Source of the DNA: Gnetum montanum
Lineage: Eukaryota; Streptophyta; Gnetopsida; Gnetales; Gnetaceae
Assembly (NCBI GenBank): GCA_015680685.1
Contig: MNCI01000808.1
Coordinates: 704,552-755,847 of the forward strand
Reading direction: 5' to 3'
Length of the DNA stretch: 51,296 nucleotides
This document shows, one piece after another, positions 22,076 to 33,869 of this stretch. The notes under the pieces are model-generated. The model was given only the letters and a program-made list of their open reading frames with translations, was not told the origin of the DNA and did no database searches. Within the stretch, counting starts at the first letter, position 1, and the number at the start of each line of letters is the position of its first letter. The translations under genes and the position numbers were made by a program.

Positions 22076-25000
22076 GTAAGATCATTTGAATTACTGTTTC
22101 TCTTGTTTTGGACGTGTAGTGTTTGTTTCTATTCTGATGATCGTTCTTCTGTAGGCCCCAAGTTAACCAAGAGGGGATATGCGTCGATGATGATGGACTT
22201 GCCCTGGCTCATACTGCCCTAGAGACATTTATGACAGGTCCTACCCTTCGTGGAGCTATATTAGCTCAGACGAAGGGTGAAATTGTTCACTTTCACAAAT
22301 GATTCTCCAGGGCATTTGCATAATGCATAGCTTGTGGGTGGCTGCATGGAGACTAGTCACGCAATGAACCAGTTTTCCCTCGTGATGCTGACTTGGGTTT
22401 TAGTACGTTGAGATCCACAACTAAAGGTTAGTGGCAATATTTCCTAGATCTCTTGATGTGCTTATTCGAATGCTAGTGGTCATACTGATGTGATGGTTTC
22501 AAATCGTATTCACAGTTGATGCCCCTCCCGGCGGAGACCCTGTTACGACAGGATGAACCGAGAGTACCCTATCAATGAAGTTCGGGGAGATCAGTAAGGC
22601 ATAGAAATGGAAGTGCAATAGTTCCATGCCGTCTATTTTCCATTGTTTAGAGAGTGCTGGTCTTATGAGGTTATTTACAACCCCGAGCCCTGATGTGTCT
22701 ATAGTTGAGATGATCGGGATTGTTGACTCATTTGACAAGTCCGTCTCCTACTACAGCACCCATATTAAGGGTGTTAAAATAGTTTTCCATCTATCGGCCG
22801 ATTTCTTTTCAGATCTATTTGATGTACCTATAGATGGTGTAAATGTGGTTTTAGACAGGGCGCAGAAAGACCTTCACATGGTGCGTGAGCTGGAGGACTG
22901 GTTGGGTGTTGTTAAGGGCTCCAAGGGGTTCCCTATGCAGGGGAAGATGAAGGTTGAGGAGGTTAATGAATTGTATCCCCTATTTCAGGCATGGGTATTT
23001 TCCAAATCCCTGTCCCAGGTGAAGAGTCTTGGGGTAGAAGTTGTGTGGATTATGTGAACTGTTTTAGAAACTGGGATGCGCTATAACTGGGCTCAATTTT
23101 TGTTGTCTGGTCTTCATAAGGAGATAGTGCGATTGCGCTCGAACGTTGAGGTGCAATCCCATTTTACATTTGCATTTTTATAGGCTATTTACGCCATTTA
23201 GCTGAGTTCCTGGTGGTTTGTGGGGATAATAAATATGTTCTACGGGATCGCGCTCAATTGTCTCGCCCGTGGATCAATCATTTTTTTTAGACAACCGGGT
23301 CCCAAGATGCACCTGAGGGGATTGACGAATCGGTGTCTATCACAACAAGAGGGTCATTTGGTACTTCCATCCACACATGTGACAGTGTGGGGTTAGAACT
23401 AGATGATGTACCCTACACTGCAAGGAGAGCTGAGTGCATCATCAAGGACACCATCGGGAAGGCCAAATGAAAGCTCCCGAAACGTGATCGCTCAACAGAG
23501 GCAGCCTCTAGTGTGGAAGAGCCAAGAGTGAAGCGGATCCGATTCAAAATGCCTGTCCAAGGTAAATAAACTCGATGCACTTATCACATCATCTTCTTCA
23601 TCTAGTTGATAATTTTCATTTTGACCGCTTACATGCAACTAATGCCTTCAGATTCGACTCAAGAAGTGAGTAGACAGGAGTTAGAGACTATTGTTGAGGA
23701 GGAGGAAACTACAACCGGTTTAATAATTGAAGAAGAAGAGATGGACAAGGATCAGTGGGAGGGACGAAGGAGCTAGTGGAGGGGACCATAGAAACTGAAC
23801 TGCTCGATGACCGAGGCGATATGGATGAAATGTTCAGTAGCTTCCTTAAGGGCAACTTGGACTTTGGCGACCTTCCGGACCCGGAAGGGATCAGAGGAGG
23901 CAGTATGTTTTCTTTTTCTTTGATGTATCGCTTGGTGAATTATTGTTTCTACGTTGTTTTATTCTAATGTTTTTATCTCATTCAGATGAAGGTAGGACAA
24001 TCTCCACGATGCAGTTGCAGGTGCCCATAAAGGTGGTTCCCCCCGAAATGCCCCTTGAGGCTAGTCCACCTCGTACGCATAGACAATTTTCTTGGACTGA
24101 GATGCCAAGTAAGATGGATTTTGTGACCAGTATCGTCGACGAGATGGTCGAACGTATTCAAGAAAATGACCCTAAGATAGGTACGAATGTTTTGAATCTT
24201 TTGCAGTTTTCGAGTTTCACATCCCCCTTTTTTGTTGTCCAATGTCCGTTCTTTTGTGTGCGTAGGAGCCAAGCTGAGGTGGGACCCATCTGAGATCGTT
24301 AGCATTGACAGTTTGCCTACACTCCCCCCAGAAGTGGAATAGGTACCAAGGCCAGTCTATGACGAGGTGGTAGAAAGTCTTGTGCATAACGCCAAATCGC
24401 TATGGACCTGTAGGTGATCCATCGAAGAGTTATGGTTGCAGATCCAGACAAAGGAAAAAGAGGTTTCTGAGTTATCCGCTGAATGCGACGATCTCAAAGA
24501 TTGTTATGAATTTTCTTCAGCCTGATTAACAGGTGATAGTTCTTGGCAAACATCCAAGATCATGTACACCAGATATTTAAACTTGTTAAATCGCCATGCA
24601 TCACTAACTCGGAGGCTAGCGGAACGTAAAGCCCAGATAGACCTATTGAATCTCAAGTGCCAAGATTGGAAGGCTTTTGCCTCCAAGATGCGTAAGTGGG
24701 GCCAAGATGAGAAGAACCATAAGCACCACTACAAGAAGTCACTGAAAGAAGTTTCTATAGAGAAAAGGCAACTTGAGATGTTCGTAGGGGTCTGGGCTTA
24801 CGTTCTGCATTCGATACCTTTGCGGAGAACACCATAGTTGAGATGGAATCTCCCAAGAGGATTATTACGACCGCTTCTAGGGAAGTTACCATGGGTGAAT
24901 TTTCCCTAAAACGTCCCACATGGTCGACGGTTTATAAGGGGAGGGTATTAGCGGATGTTGATTTGGGTCTCAAGGGGACGGATTGGACCAGTGTCTCTGA

Positions 25001-25322
25001 AGAGGAAATTCTTCGTCGACTGGAGTTTGGTTTAGGGGGGTCCCCTTCGGTAAGCATTTTTTGTTATGAAATTTGTTCGTTGAGTAGCATTTGGAAGTTT
25101 CCTCTTTTGTTCTTATGTTAATTGTCTCTCTTGTGTCTTATTAGGATCAAGGAAATGATGTTCAAGAAGCTGGCCCCAGTGGAGTAGGGACCTATGATGC
25201 CAGCGGGTCTAAAGGGGATGATCCTCCCATCCCTGATGTCTAGTTGTTTTTTTTTTGGTTTTTTTGATTGTTCTGGCTCACATTATTACGTGGGTCACAA
25301 ATTGAATGTTTCAAGTCAAATG

Positions 25323-25328
25323 AATAAA
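25323..25328 (+). terminator. Poly(A) signal of the antisense gene, element A
   Basis: AATAAA stands 80 bp after the TAG at 25241-25243, in a T-rich context (tttttttttggtttttttg) typical of a plant 3-prime end. It faces away from the protease-side 27-bp repeats. Confidence 0.55.
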
Positions 25329-25649
25329 ATCAGTGGATTATTATACTTGTCTAACTGTGTATGAATACGTATATGTATGTTTCCATGTTGAAGTTTGAAC
25401 TCGTTCAGGTGCAGAGAAAATGTTTTTGTTGTTTCAGATTTTGTTGTTTAGACGTAAAAGAAACATGATGCAGGAATGCAAAATATTTTTTCTGGTTTTT
25501 TTGTTTAAGTTGGAATGCAAAGAAAAGGCGGGAGTGCGTTCATAATCAAATGATAATTGCAAAAAGGAAAATGTAATGAAGAATTTTTATAGATGGCACA
25601 ACAATGTAAAGATAAATCGAAGTTTGCAAGGAAAAATAATAGTGTAAAC

Positions 25650-25865
25650 GGATGGTCTAGTTTAAGGCCATTTCGGGCCCCATGCACTAGTTTAAGGCCA
25701 TTTTGGGCCATGCATAAACGAGGGAAGTTTCGAGCAACAAGGGTTGGTTTCTTGGTAGGCCGACCATTTCTGATCATGGCTAGTTTTATGTCGTTGTGGA
25801 CATGATATTTTAACGTTGTTTCGGACTCATTAATATATTTTATCATCATTTCAGACTGCCAGATG
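25650..25865 (-). repeat. 27-bp-family repeats between protease and antisense gene (element A)
   Basis: Two good units (ctagtttaaggccatttcggg at about 25657 and ctagtttaaggccattttgg at about 25688) and looser ones follow (ctagttttatgtcgttgtgga, cattttaacgttgtttcgga). In sense orientation the core is CCGAAATGGCCTTAAACTAG, the same core as the large array at 34850-35880 in element B. Confidence 0.85.
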
Positions 25866-25869
25866 TTCA

Positions 25870-27138
25870 TTAGTTTAATAATTTTTTGATTTTTCTCATT
25901 TTAACATTAGATGTAGGGTTAGCGGGCATGATCCTATATTTGGCATCTCCTTCGCTGATCACATTGAATGGCAATTCAGCCCAAGGGACGTCTAGCTGGA
26001 TGGTCCCCGCGTTGGGGCTTTTCAATGTTTCTTCATGTATGATGGTTTTCGTGTCAGTTGTAGTTTCTAATTGAGGTTGTGTATGTATGAGTTCAGGCCC
26101 AGGTATTTTTGTTTTGGGTGGATTTTCCTTTGTGCTTAAAATATTATCGCCCACTGGTTGTTGTTCATCTGTGTTGTCTTGTTTAGGCTCTTCAAGTTTA
26201 ACCTTTGAGCCTTGGTCTGTATCTATGTACGATGAGATGATGGGTGTAGCAGCCTCCCCACGTATAACGATTTCCCCGCCTTCATAAGGCAAGTGAATCT
26301 CTTGGTGTATAGGGGAAGAGACTGCTTTCAGTTGGGCTAGCCAGGGCCTTCCAAATATTAGGTTGAACCCTGGCATTTCATCGATTACTACAAAGTCAGC
26401 GGATGTGGGGAATTGGTCCCCATCTATGAAGTCTAAAGTAACGGTGCCTTTGACTATCACGCGTGACCCGCTGAACGATTTCAAACACATGGTGGAAGTT
26501 GGTCTAATTAGCTCTGTGAGCCCCAGTTGTTCGATGATGGGGTATGACACTACATTTGTGGGAGCTCCATTTTCTACATGGACCCTATGTATCTTGAATT
26601 GGTTTACTCGTATTGTTATGAACATAGGGGCTGCTGTTACCTCTCCCATTTTCTCATCCGACTTGATGTTGTCATTGTGGAAACTTAATGGCTTGGAAGT
26701 TGGCCCTTGGGGTGAGTACATTACCGCATGAATTGAAGGTTCATTTGGAGGTAAGTCCTTGCTTACTGGGATAGATGTTAACATGCACACTAGAGCTTTG
26801 CGGTGGGTTTGAGATGTCAACACTAGGTCGTATAAGCTTAGTGAAGTGTTTTTTTGTTTGAGTGCCTGCGTAACTTGCGTTAGAGCTGTTGCTAGATCTC
26901 TACTATTGGGCGTATGTTTGTCGGTAGTGACTTGGTCCATTAGGCCCAACAGTTTTAGTTCGTGCACCATTGGTTTGTCATTTTTGCTTGGAATCGTTGA
27001 TTTAGACGTATCATGTTTTTTGGATGATTCACCCTCATGGCTTGTGTTTGGTTTATCGTTAGGTGGTGTTATAGGTATTTCATTTAATGGGGTAGGTTTG
27101 GGAGGTCCTAAGGCTAGCCGTTGATGCTCCTTCTCCAA
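25870..27138 (-). pseudogene. Element A protease domain
   Basis: A 422-codon open frame on the minus strand. The first half is a linker (PPKPTPLNEIP..., then a helix ALTQVTQALKQKN shared with element B). The protease starts near FITIRVNQFKI. The active site reads HVENGAPTNVV, so the catalytic Asp of the D-x-G triplet is Glu here; element B has HIDDGASTNVI. The rest follows the family: a strand with GTVTLDFIDGDQF, ADFVVIDEMPGFNLIFGRPWL and SSPIHQEIHLPYEGG. The frame is uninterrupted but the enzyme is probably inactive. It would cleave the Gag-Pol polyprotein. Confidence 0.88.
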
Positions 27139-27139
27139 G

Positions 27140-30066
27140 CATTTGCATGTAAGATTATCTGCTAAGCGTTCTCATGTGTGGCGTGGGGGTGTAGTTGGTT
27201 TCAGAGCCTCAGGCTATTTTGGGATTCGTACTACATATGGAGTCGGGCGGGGTTGCAGTTGGACGGTTGCATGCAGTTGGGCGTTAGGCTGGCTGGGCAT
27301 CTTGATGACATAAGGGCTGCGTTTATTGTGTGTTTGCAAAATGGAGGATTGGTTATCACTAGGACGTTCGGGTGTCTTAACGACGTATGGAGTTGACGTA
27401 GGTGAAGGTTGTACCTCCGCTGTTGCGACCGCGGGTAGTACTCGGACTACGTAAGGGACGGGCTGAATAGGGGGTGTTTGAGTGTTTGCAGTAGTAGTGG
27501 CGAGAGGTACACGCACCACGTATGCTTTTTCGTGTGTTGGTGTTATAGAAGTTACTGCGGCGGAGGGTACTCGAACAACATAAGGCTTCTACGGTGAATA
27601 TGATGACTGAAGCGCCGATGTTTGTATAGTGGGAGGAATATACACTACAAATGGTTTATCAGGCATTTGCTGCTCATGGTCGGAATATACGGTGTTAATG
27701 CTAGGTGTTTCAAGTTTGTTACCAAGGTATATTGTGTTAATCACATACGATGCCTCTTTGGTATTTAGAGGGTCTTTATACACACCCATGGCTTGGTTTT
27801 GTGGTTTGACCGGGTTGGCTTCATCAAAGGTGATTTGACCTCCATTGATCATTCGTTGGATATCTTGTTTTAGGGTGAAGCAGTAATATGTGTCATGCCC
27901 ATTACGTTGGTGATAGTCATAGAAACAGTCCATTCTAAAGCCTTTTGGCATTGGGGGCTCATCTGGCATCGCTAGGCTTGGGTTCTGAACCAGTTGACAA
28001 AACCGATCATGCCTCTGGATGGCTGCAGGGGACAACTGTTTATGTGTCATTAATCCACCCTTCAGGAGTTGGTCGAATAGCTGTGATGGTTTCATGGGTA
28101 GTGGTGTGTATTGAGAGGGGTCCTTCCTCTTGAAGTTTCTCGTACGATTCAGTGTTGGGTCCTGTGATGAGGATGATTCTGGTGCAGTTGCGGGAGTGGG
28201 TTTATCGTAGTTAGTAGGGGCAACAGGCGGTTTGTTGTGTTGTCCCATGTTGGCTTGTTGTGCTTCTGCTAATGCTACTATAGTTGTTTTAACTTTTTCT
28301 TTATCTTTCTTACTATGTTGATTCTTAAAGGCTAAATATGCAGGATCATGACTGTTTTGTGCTACCTCCTCTATGCTCTTGATTTTTACGAATGCTTGAC
28401 TCAGATTACGTGCATTAAGATAATACAGTTTGGATTTGACGAATTCGTTGACAGCCCCCTTTAGGATGGTTAGGAGATATGTCTCTGGGATCGGCTCGTG
28501 AAGCTCATTGAGGGCAGCACTCCACCGTTGGATGAATTTTTGGACGGGTTTGAGCAGTGCTTGTTTGACTTGTATGAGGCTGTCTAGTGTTGCTTTAGGT
28601 TTCAAGTTATACTTGAACCTGGTGACGAATTTGTGCACCAAATCTTCCAGAGAAAATACTAAGTTTCGTGGCAAGGCCCGATACCAATCAAGCGCTCTCC
28701 CTGCTAGAGACATAGGGAACACTCGTAAAATGGCATGTGGCCATGCCTGAAGTAGCGCACACTCCAGTCTGAATGTTATGAGGTGAGCGTTGGGGTCTGG
28801 CTCCCCATTGTATTTGGTCAATGTAGGCAAAGATACACCGTTGGTTAATGTTAGGGGTGGAATCGAAGAGTTGATAGGGTCATCGTGATAGAAGTCCACT
28901 ACCTTCAGTTCTCCATCAGCGGCTGTCTTGAGGTGTTTGACCTCGTCAGTTAGTTCTTGCATTAGTTTTTTAGTGTCAGCCCAGTCTTGGACGCTAGGTG
29001 AGATAGCATGTTGGGGCTGTTGTACGGTATACAGATTCGATTGTTGGACAGTGGGCTAGAAGGTAGAAAGTTGTGTAATGGGGGGCTGCGCTTGCTGAAT
29101 ATTCGTGATGGGTGGTACTAGGGGCGGCACATTGTAGGCGGGGGGTTGTTGTTGTTGTGGTTGTCCTTGAGGGATGTTAGCTGGTAGAATTGTGTGAGGC
29201 GGTATATTATAATGAGGGAACTGATGTGGTTGAGCTCCAATCGCTGCCAATTGGGCGGTCACATTTTGTATAGGGGCATTCTGAGCTGGTTGAGTTACAG
29301 TAGTGAAAGGGGATCCTTGGGTTTGGATCTGGGGAATGTAATGAGCAGACGTAGAAGCTGGTATCACATGTGGAATTCCTATCACTCATGGTAGGTAGGT
29401 TGGTCATACATTATTTTGAGGAGGTTGTATTCATAAGGACGGGGGTACTGTGGCCACAGGAGGAATTGCGAGGGGAAGCATGTTGACTTGAACATTGGCC
29501 GCTGGAGGAATTGGGATGAGAGTGGGTGCCTCTAGTTGAGGTGCATGTGCTTGCATGATTTTGAATGGTTGGAGGGACATAGTTTTTCCTGTGAATGGTT
29601 GAAATGATGGGTTTGTATAAGTTTGTGGGCTAAGAGTGTGGTATGAATCTTCATGCTCGGACTGAGCTGCAAATTCATCCTCCTCTTCCAATTGAGGGTT
29701 CACGACGGACTGGTCCAGGGGCTGATTCTTTAGTAATAGGAGCTGAGAGATAAGCTCAGAGTAATGCTCTAGGAGAGGAATGATATCATATGGTGAAGGG
29801 ATGAATTCATGTCCTCCCCTGTGAAACAATTCAAATTATCTTTTAACTTCCATCTCAGTTTGGTCCACGGTTAGGCCTGCTTGTATTTTCACGCATATGA
29901 AATTGTATTGATCCTGAGGTATGATGTTAAATGATGTATTCCTCCCTTGCAGTCTAAGAGACCGATGAGGCCCCACAGTGGGTTGTACCACAGGTTGTTG
30001 GACAACCATGGTGCCTACGATGTCAGTGACTGGCTTGGCTGCAGCGTTGAAGTTTGCAGTGTTCAT
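27140..30066 (-). pseudogene. Element A gag with PYVVRVP-repeat linker
   Basis: ATG at 30066 (MNTANFNAAAKP), N-terminal RSLRLQGR...YNFICVK, then a Gln/Pro/Ala-rich segment with a few stops (29836, about 29430, about 29056). The core follows from 28962: VSLPTLTKYNGEPDPNAHL, AGRALDWYRALP, LVHKFVTRFKYNL, KLYYLNARNLSQAFVK. The knuckle CFYDYHQRNGHDTYYC appears at about 27915-27870. The usual gag core is complete from 28962 to about 27800 with no stop. Downstream (27600-27200) six or seven copies of a PYVVRVP-like motif occur at 20-40 residue spacing. A TAG at 27589 interrupts this linker. Virus-like particle protein. Confidence 0.9.
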
Positions 30067-30259
30067 GATGTGTAGTTAAGAATACGATATAGTGAAGGGA
30101 TGTGAAACTGGTATACTTAGTATGGGTATACTGAGCACGGCGTAAACCTACGTTCGCTGGGTACAACATATAGACTGGAACTCAGCGTATAGGCTTCACT
30201 GCCTAGCGTATAGTGATAGCATATAGATATACCTTAAAACATGTAGCGTATAGCGTAAG

Positions 30260-30720
30260 GTAAGTAGCGTAGATGGATTTTACGGCGTACAGAGTATACC
30301 AGAGTCAGCATACAGCGTAAATAGAGTCTACAATGTAAAGGGTGCAGCATAAACGCGACAGCGTATAGGCTGGGAGGTTTGCAGGCAGAGTTGGCGTAAA
30401 TGCGACAGCGTATACAGAGTTAGCGTACAGCATAAACAAAGTCTACAGCATAAAGGGTGCAGTGTAAACGCGATAGTGTATATGCTAGGAGGTTTGCAGG
30501 CAGAGTCGGAGTAAACACGATAGTGTATACAGAGTCAACGTACAGCGTAAATAGAGTCTACAACGTAAAGGGTGCAGCGTAAATGCGACAGTGTATACGC
30601 TGGGAGGTTTGCAGGCAGAGTCGGCGTAAACACGACAGCGTATACGCTAGGAGGTTTGCAGGCAGATTCAGCATAAACACGATAGCGTATACGCTGGGAG
30701 TTTTGAAGTGCAATAAGTGT
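30260..30720 (-). repeat. 115-bp tandem repeat in element A leader
   Basis: The phrase ggtttgcaggcagagtcggcg recurs at 30381, 30496 and 30611 (115-bp steps), with a shortened unit at 30658. Units contain agcgtatac-type words on both strands. The array lies between the primer-binding site and gag, with further gcgta motifs continuing to about 30100. Confidence 0.85.
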
Positions 30721-30731
30721 TAGGCAGTAGG

Positions 30732-30748
30732 CCCTCCTTCTAGCGCCA
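30732..30748 (-). other. Element A primer-binding site
   Basis: The minus strand reads TGGCGCTAGAAGGAGGG, five bases (GAAAT) after the LTR end GGTACA. It is nearly identical to the site in element B, so both use the same primer tRNA, not assigned here. Confidence 0.7.
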
Positions 30749-30753
30749 ATTTC

Positions 30754-32225
30754 TGTACCGCTCGAAATCATCAGTCTCTGGCTGGAATGAAACAGCGACC
30801 GCGAGATCTCAAAACATGCACAGAAGACCCTACCTTCGCTTGAGGGCAAGCTAGAATTAACGAAGGTAGATTACCTTGGATGGTCTGCACGCGAATCAGG
30901 CAAGGATTTCCCCAAACGTACATTGAGATGTTGTACGCTGGGTTATATGTAAATGGCGTAACAAATGTAAAACCAAGTGTAAATAGAATAACTGGTGTAA
31001 ACAGAGCGTAAAAGTACGAGGGCATAAACAGTAAACATGCAACGATTAATGAAAAACTGTAACAGATTGTAACAAAGAAATGCGCAATGTTATTGCAAAA
31101 AATGAGAGTTACAATGCACCGGTCTAATGCAGTTGTGGCTTTGACACAAGGCAGAAGAATAGCCTTGGTAAGTGCAGGGGTGACTGTGTGCTGGTTCGAA
31201 CTGCAGGCATAGCGTAGAGGCTGTATGCTCAGCGTACAAAGGAAGGTACAGCGTATAGGATTTCTACTTTGGTTCTTAGCATCTCTGTTTTTCTCTCTCT
31301 AGTTTTCTCCAAATTTCCAGCCTTGATCTAGTGAAAAATTGGGGTTTTTATACAGGTTGAGATGTGGGACTCGGGTTTTGAGAGGGGATGATTGGCTGTG
31401 GGGTGCTGGGTCCCCGGGTTGGGTGACATGTGGCGCGTTGGCTAGGTGTGAAACAATGAAATTTTGCAAGTAGACATCGTGCTATATGCCAGCTTATATT
31501 GCTGTACACCAGTGTATACCCTGCATGCCAACATATATGCTATATGCATGACCTCGACGTACAAACTTGATTAAAGAAAAAGAAGTCCTCGGCCTTCAGA
31601 TTTGAGTTCGGATGCCATGAAGATGCTGCCTGTAGGTGTTCAGCTTGGTTGACCTTGATTTGACATTTTGTTCATGCTGGGCATATACGTTGTGTCTGTG
31701 GGGCGTATACGTTGTGTCTACGGGGCATATACGTTGTGTCTGCGGGGTGTATACACTGGATGCATAGGATGTACATGCTTAGCGTATAGACTCCAGGGTG
31801 CATGATGTCAACATCTGATGATTGCTCTATTCATGTGAGTTGATGCCCTCTCCATTCCATCCTTGGGGGTTGCATGTTGGGCGTATACCTCGATTGTACA
31901 TGTTGAGCGTACATGTGAGGCATATACGCTGGGCGTATATGCTGGACGTATACGTCGTGGATGCAAACTTGGGCGTATACGCTGAGCGTATACGCTGAGA
32001 ATGTGTACTTAGTGAAAACTAAGTATTTTGAGCTCCAGAGTTGCCATCTTTGATAGCAGATGCTACTGTGGTCATCTGTGGATCCCAGGGAACTGCTCCT
32101 TGTTGAGTCCAACTCTGCTTGAAGCTGTTTGTGGGGCCCTCAAGCTCTAGTCATGCTGGGGAGTGTCATGACTTACCTCAATTTTTGTTGGAGAAGTACT
32201 AAGCTCAGAATTTTTTGGTGTTTCA
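30754..32225 (-). repeat. Element A 5-prime LTR
   Basis: On the minus strand it begins TGAAACACCAAAAAATTC at 32225 and ends GAGCGGTACA at 30754. It matches the 3-prime LTR with about 8% differences over the first 345 bp compared, most of them C/T or G/A. It includes TATAAAAA (plus 31345-31352), a GCGTATACGC cluster (31676-32000), and a block near 31790-31880 not present in the 3-prime copy. Confidence 0.92.
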
Positions 32226-33860
32226 GTTACCTTTAGGTCTTAATCCCTTTTGTTGCAACAATGGCCACACACGATTATTCATGTATTTGCTATGTCACTA
32301 AATAGAAGGGCTTTAGATTGGTACCACGCATTGCCACACTCATCTATTTCAACTCTAGAAGAGCTTCTGACCTAGTTCATGACACACTTCAAGTATAACT
32401 TGAAGTTGGAAATCACACTAGATTAGTTGATGAGCGTGAAGTAGGAACCTCTAGAGTTGATCCAAAAGTTCATCCAGCATTGGAGCGTAACCCTTAATGA
32501 AATCTGTGAGCCCATCGTGGAGACCCACTTGCTGGCTATCTTTAAGGGTGCAGTGTATGACTTCATCAAGTCTAAACTGTATTACCTTACTTCTCAGACT
32601 CTTAGTCAAGCCTTCACTCAGACTAAGAGCATACAGGATGCAGTCGAGGCAAGAAAAGACCCTACCTATGTTTCCTACAAGAACACCTTCACAATGAAGG
32701 ATAAGGGTAAGGTTGCGACTACCATAGTGGCTATTGTGGCAAGCTAGGCCAAGCCCAAACTCGGTAACAATAGTAACAAGAGCAGCAAGAAACTGACTGC
32801 ACCTGCAGCTAATCCCATGCCCAAGCAGGGCCACGCATTACAACCTTCCATACCTGCATCTGAGACATCTATACAACCCAAACCAAACGTTGAGCATAAA
32901 GATCACTCAAAGTACACCCTGCTTCCCCTCAAGCCTTTAAATCTTCTGAAGCAACTATTGGCACTAGGGTACATCCGACATAAGTAGATGTTCGAGGAGG
33001 GAATTAGGAGACACCAATGCTATTGTGAGCTCCTTAGGAACCCTTCTTTGGCCTTGCCCAATGAGCCCCCAGTTCCTAATGGTTTTAGGCTGGATAGGTT
33101 TTATGACTATCACTAACAGTGTGGTCACAACATAGATTACTGTTTAGTGTTGCAAGATGACATCCAAAGATTGATCGACTAGGGAAAACTGGTGTTGGAT
33201 GAAAGTAACCCAGTACACCCTGAGAACCAATCTATGCATGTCTACATAGATCTCCTCAATGCCAATAATGATGGTTATGTTATCAATGCCATCAGTATTG
33301 ACAGTGATTCTAGGCTGCCCTAGCAACTATTCGTGGTCCGTGTGCCTCAACGTAGTGCACCAGCAACGCCAACGGCTGTCCGAAGCCCACAGCAACTATT
33401 TTTCTTGAGGGTTCCTCCCTGGGTATCCATCCCCATGTCATATGTTAGCAAAACTACACTACCCCACCCGTTAATGTCGTTAGCTTGGTTCATCATCATG
33501 GGGCCAACTCCTACAGCAGTCCCCATCCCGTGCAAGAAAACCACACAGTCTTCTCGTCCTAAGAAATGAGAAGTGCATTTCACAAGTGAGACATGGAAGG
33601 GAAGTACCACTTCAGGTATTCTCAAGCCTACGCTATCACCTTCTGAGTCTACACCTTCATCACCAAGGAGGGACACTGCTACAAGCAAGTAGTCCATGCC
33701 ACCCTACCAAAAGGGGTTTGAACTCAGATCCAAAACTACCCCTCAAGAAATTTTTCTCCTGGGATGAATAGAAGAGGAGAAAGGTGGTAAAAAATGGGAC
33801 GACAAGGACCTCTTGGATGCCCTCACCTAGGTCAAACAAGCTCTAAAACAAAAAAACACT
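32226..33860 (+). pseudogene. Element B gag, 3-prime part
   Basis: It continues the gag of 12472-13805 after element A. The sequence parallels element A gag step by step: RALDWYHALP (about 32310), THFKYNLKL, a clean stretch from 32457 (IQKFIQHWSVTLNEI, SKLYYLTSQTLSQAF), LDRFYDYH then CGHNIDYC at about 33095-33140 (first Cys of the knuckle lost), FVVRVPQ (about 33330), and the helix ALTQVKQALKQKN at 33820. Stops are mostly TAG where element A has Gln or Glu. Only one PYVVRVP-like motif remains, against six or seven in element A. Confidence 0.88.
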
Positions 33861-33869
33861 ATACTAAGC

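Larger units (their letters stand above)
20819..25243 (+). pseudogene. Antisense eight-exon gene in element A (NIF/FCP1-like pseudophosphatase plus coiled coil)
   Basis: Exons, all with GT-AG borders: 20819-20949, 21626-22075, 22155-22426, 22516-23561, 23652-23902, 23986-24180, 24266-25049, 25145-25243 (TAG). Total is about 3.2 kb, 1,075 codons. Exon 1 starts MGKGKEVEGQGRKEP. Exon 2 is the NIF-like domain. Exon 4 reads DSF...HLSADFFSDLFDVPIDG, which I cannot name; putative plant transposon or mobile-domain proteins are candidates. Exon 5 is acidic, exon 7 helical (SLTRRLAERKAQIDLLNLKC), exon 8 ends GDDPPIPDV. It runs opposite to gag-pol, between protease and RT. Element B carries the same gene with the same exon plan. 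Damage: TGA at 22300, further stops in exons 3-4 and 7, a frameshift near 23755. Whether any copy elsewhere is intact cannot be seen here. Confidence 0.85.
13806..32225 (-). mobile_element. Element A: Tat-like Ty3/gypsy element, 18.4 kb, nested in element B gag
   Basis: LTRs lie at 30754-32225 (5-prime) and 13806-15250 (3-prime) on the minus strand, with GTTAC duplications. Order on the minus strand: LTR, primer-binding site (30732-30748), 115-bp tandem leader, gag, repeated-motif linker, protease, 27-bp repeats, antisense eight-exon gene, repeats, RT, two RNase H domains, integrase, 27-bp array, polypurine tract, LTR. The architecture is the same as element B but the DNA is diverged. LTRs differ by about 8% over the first 345 bp by eye, younger than B. 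Confidence 0.94.
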
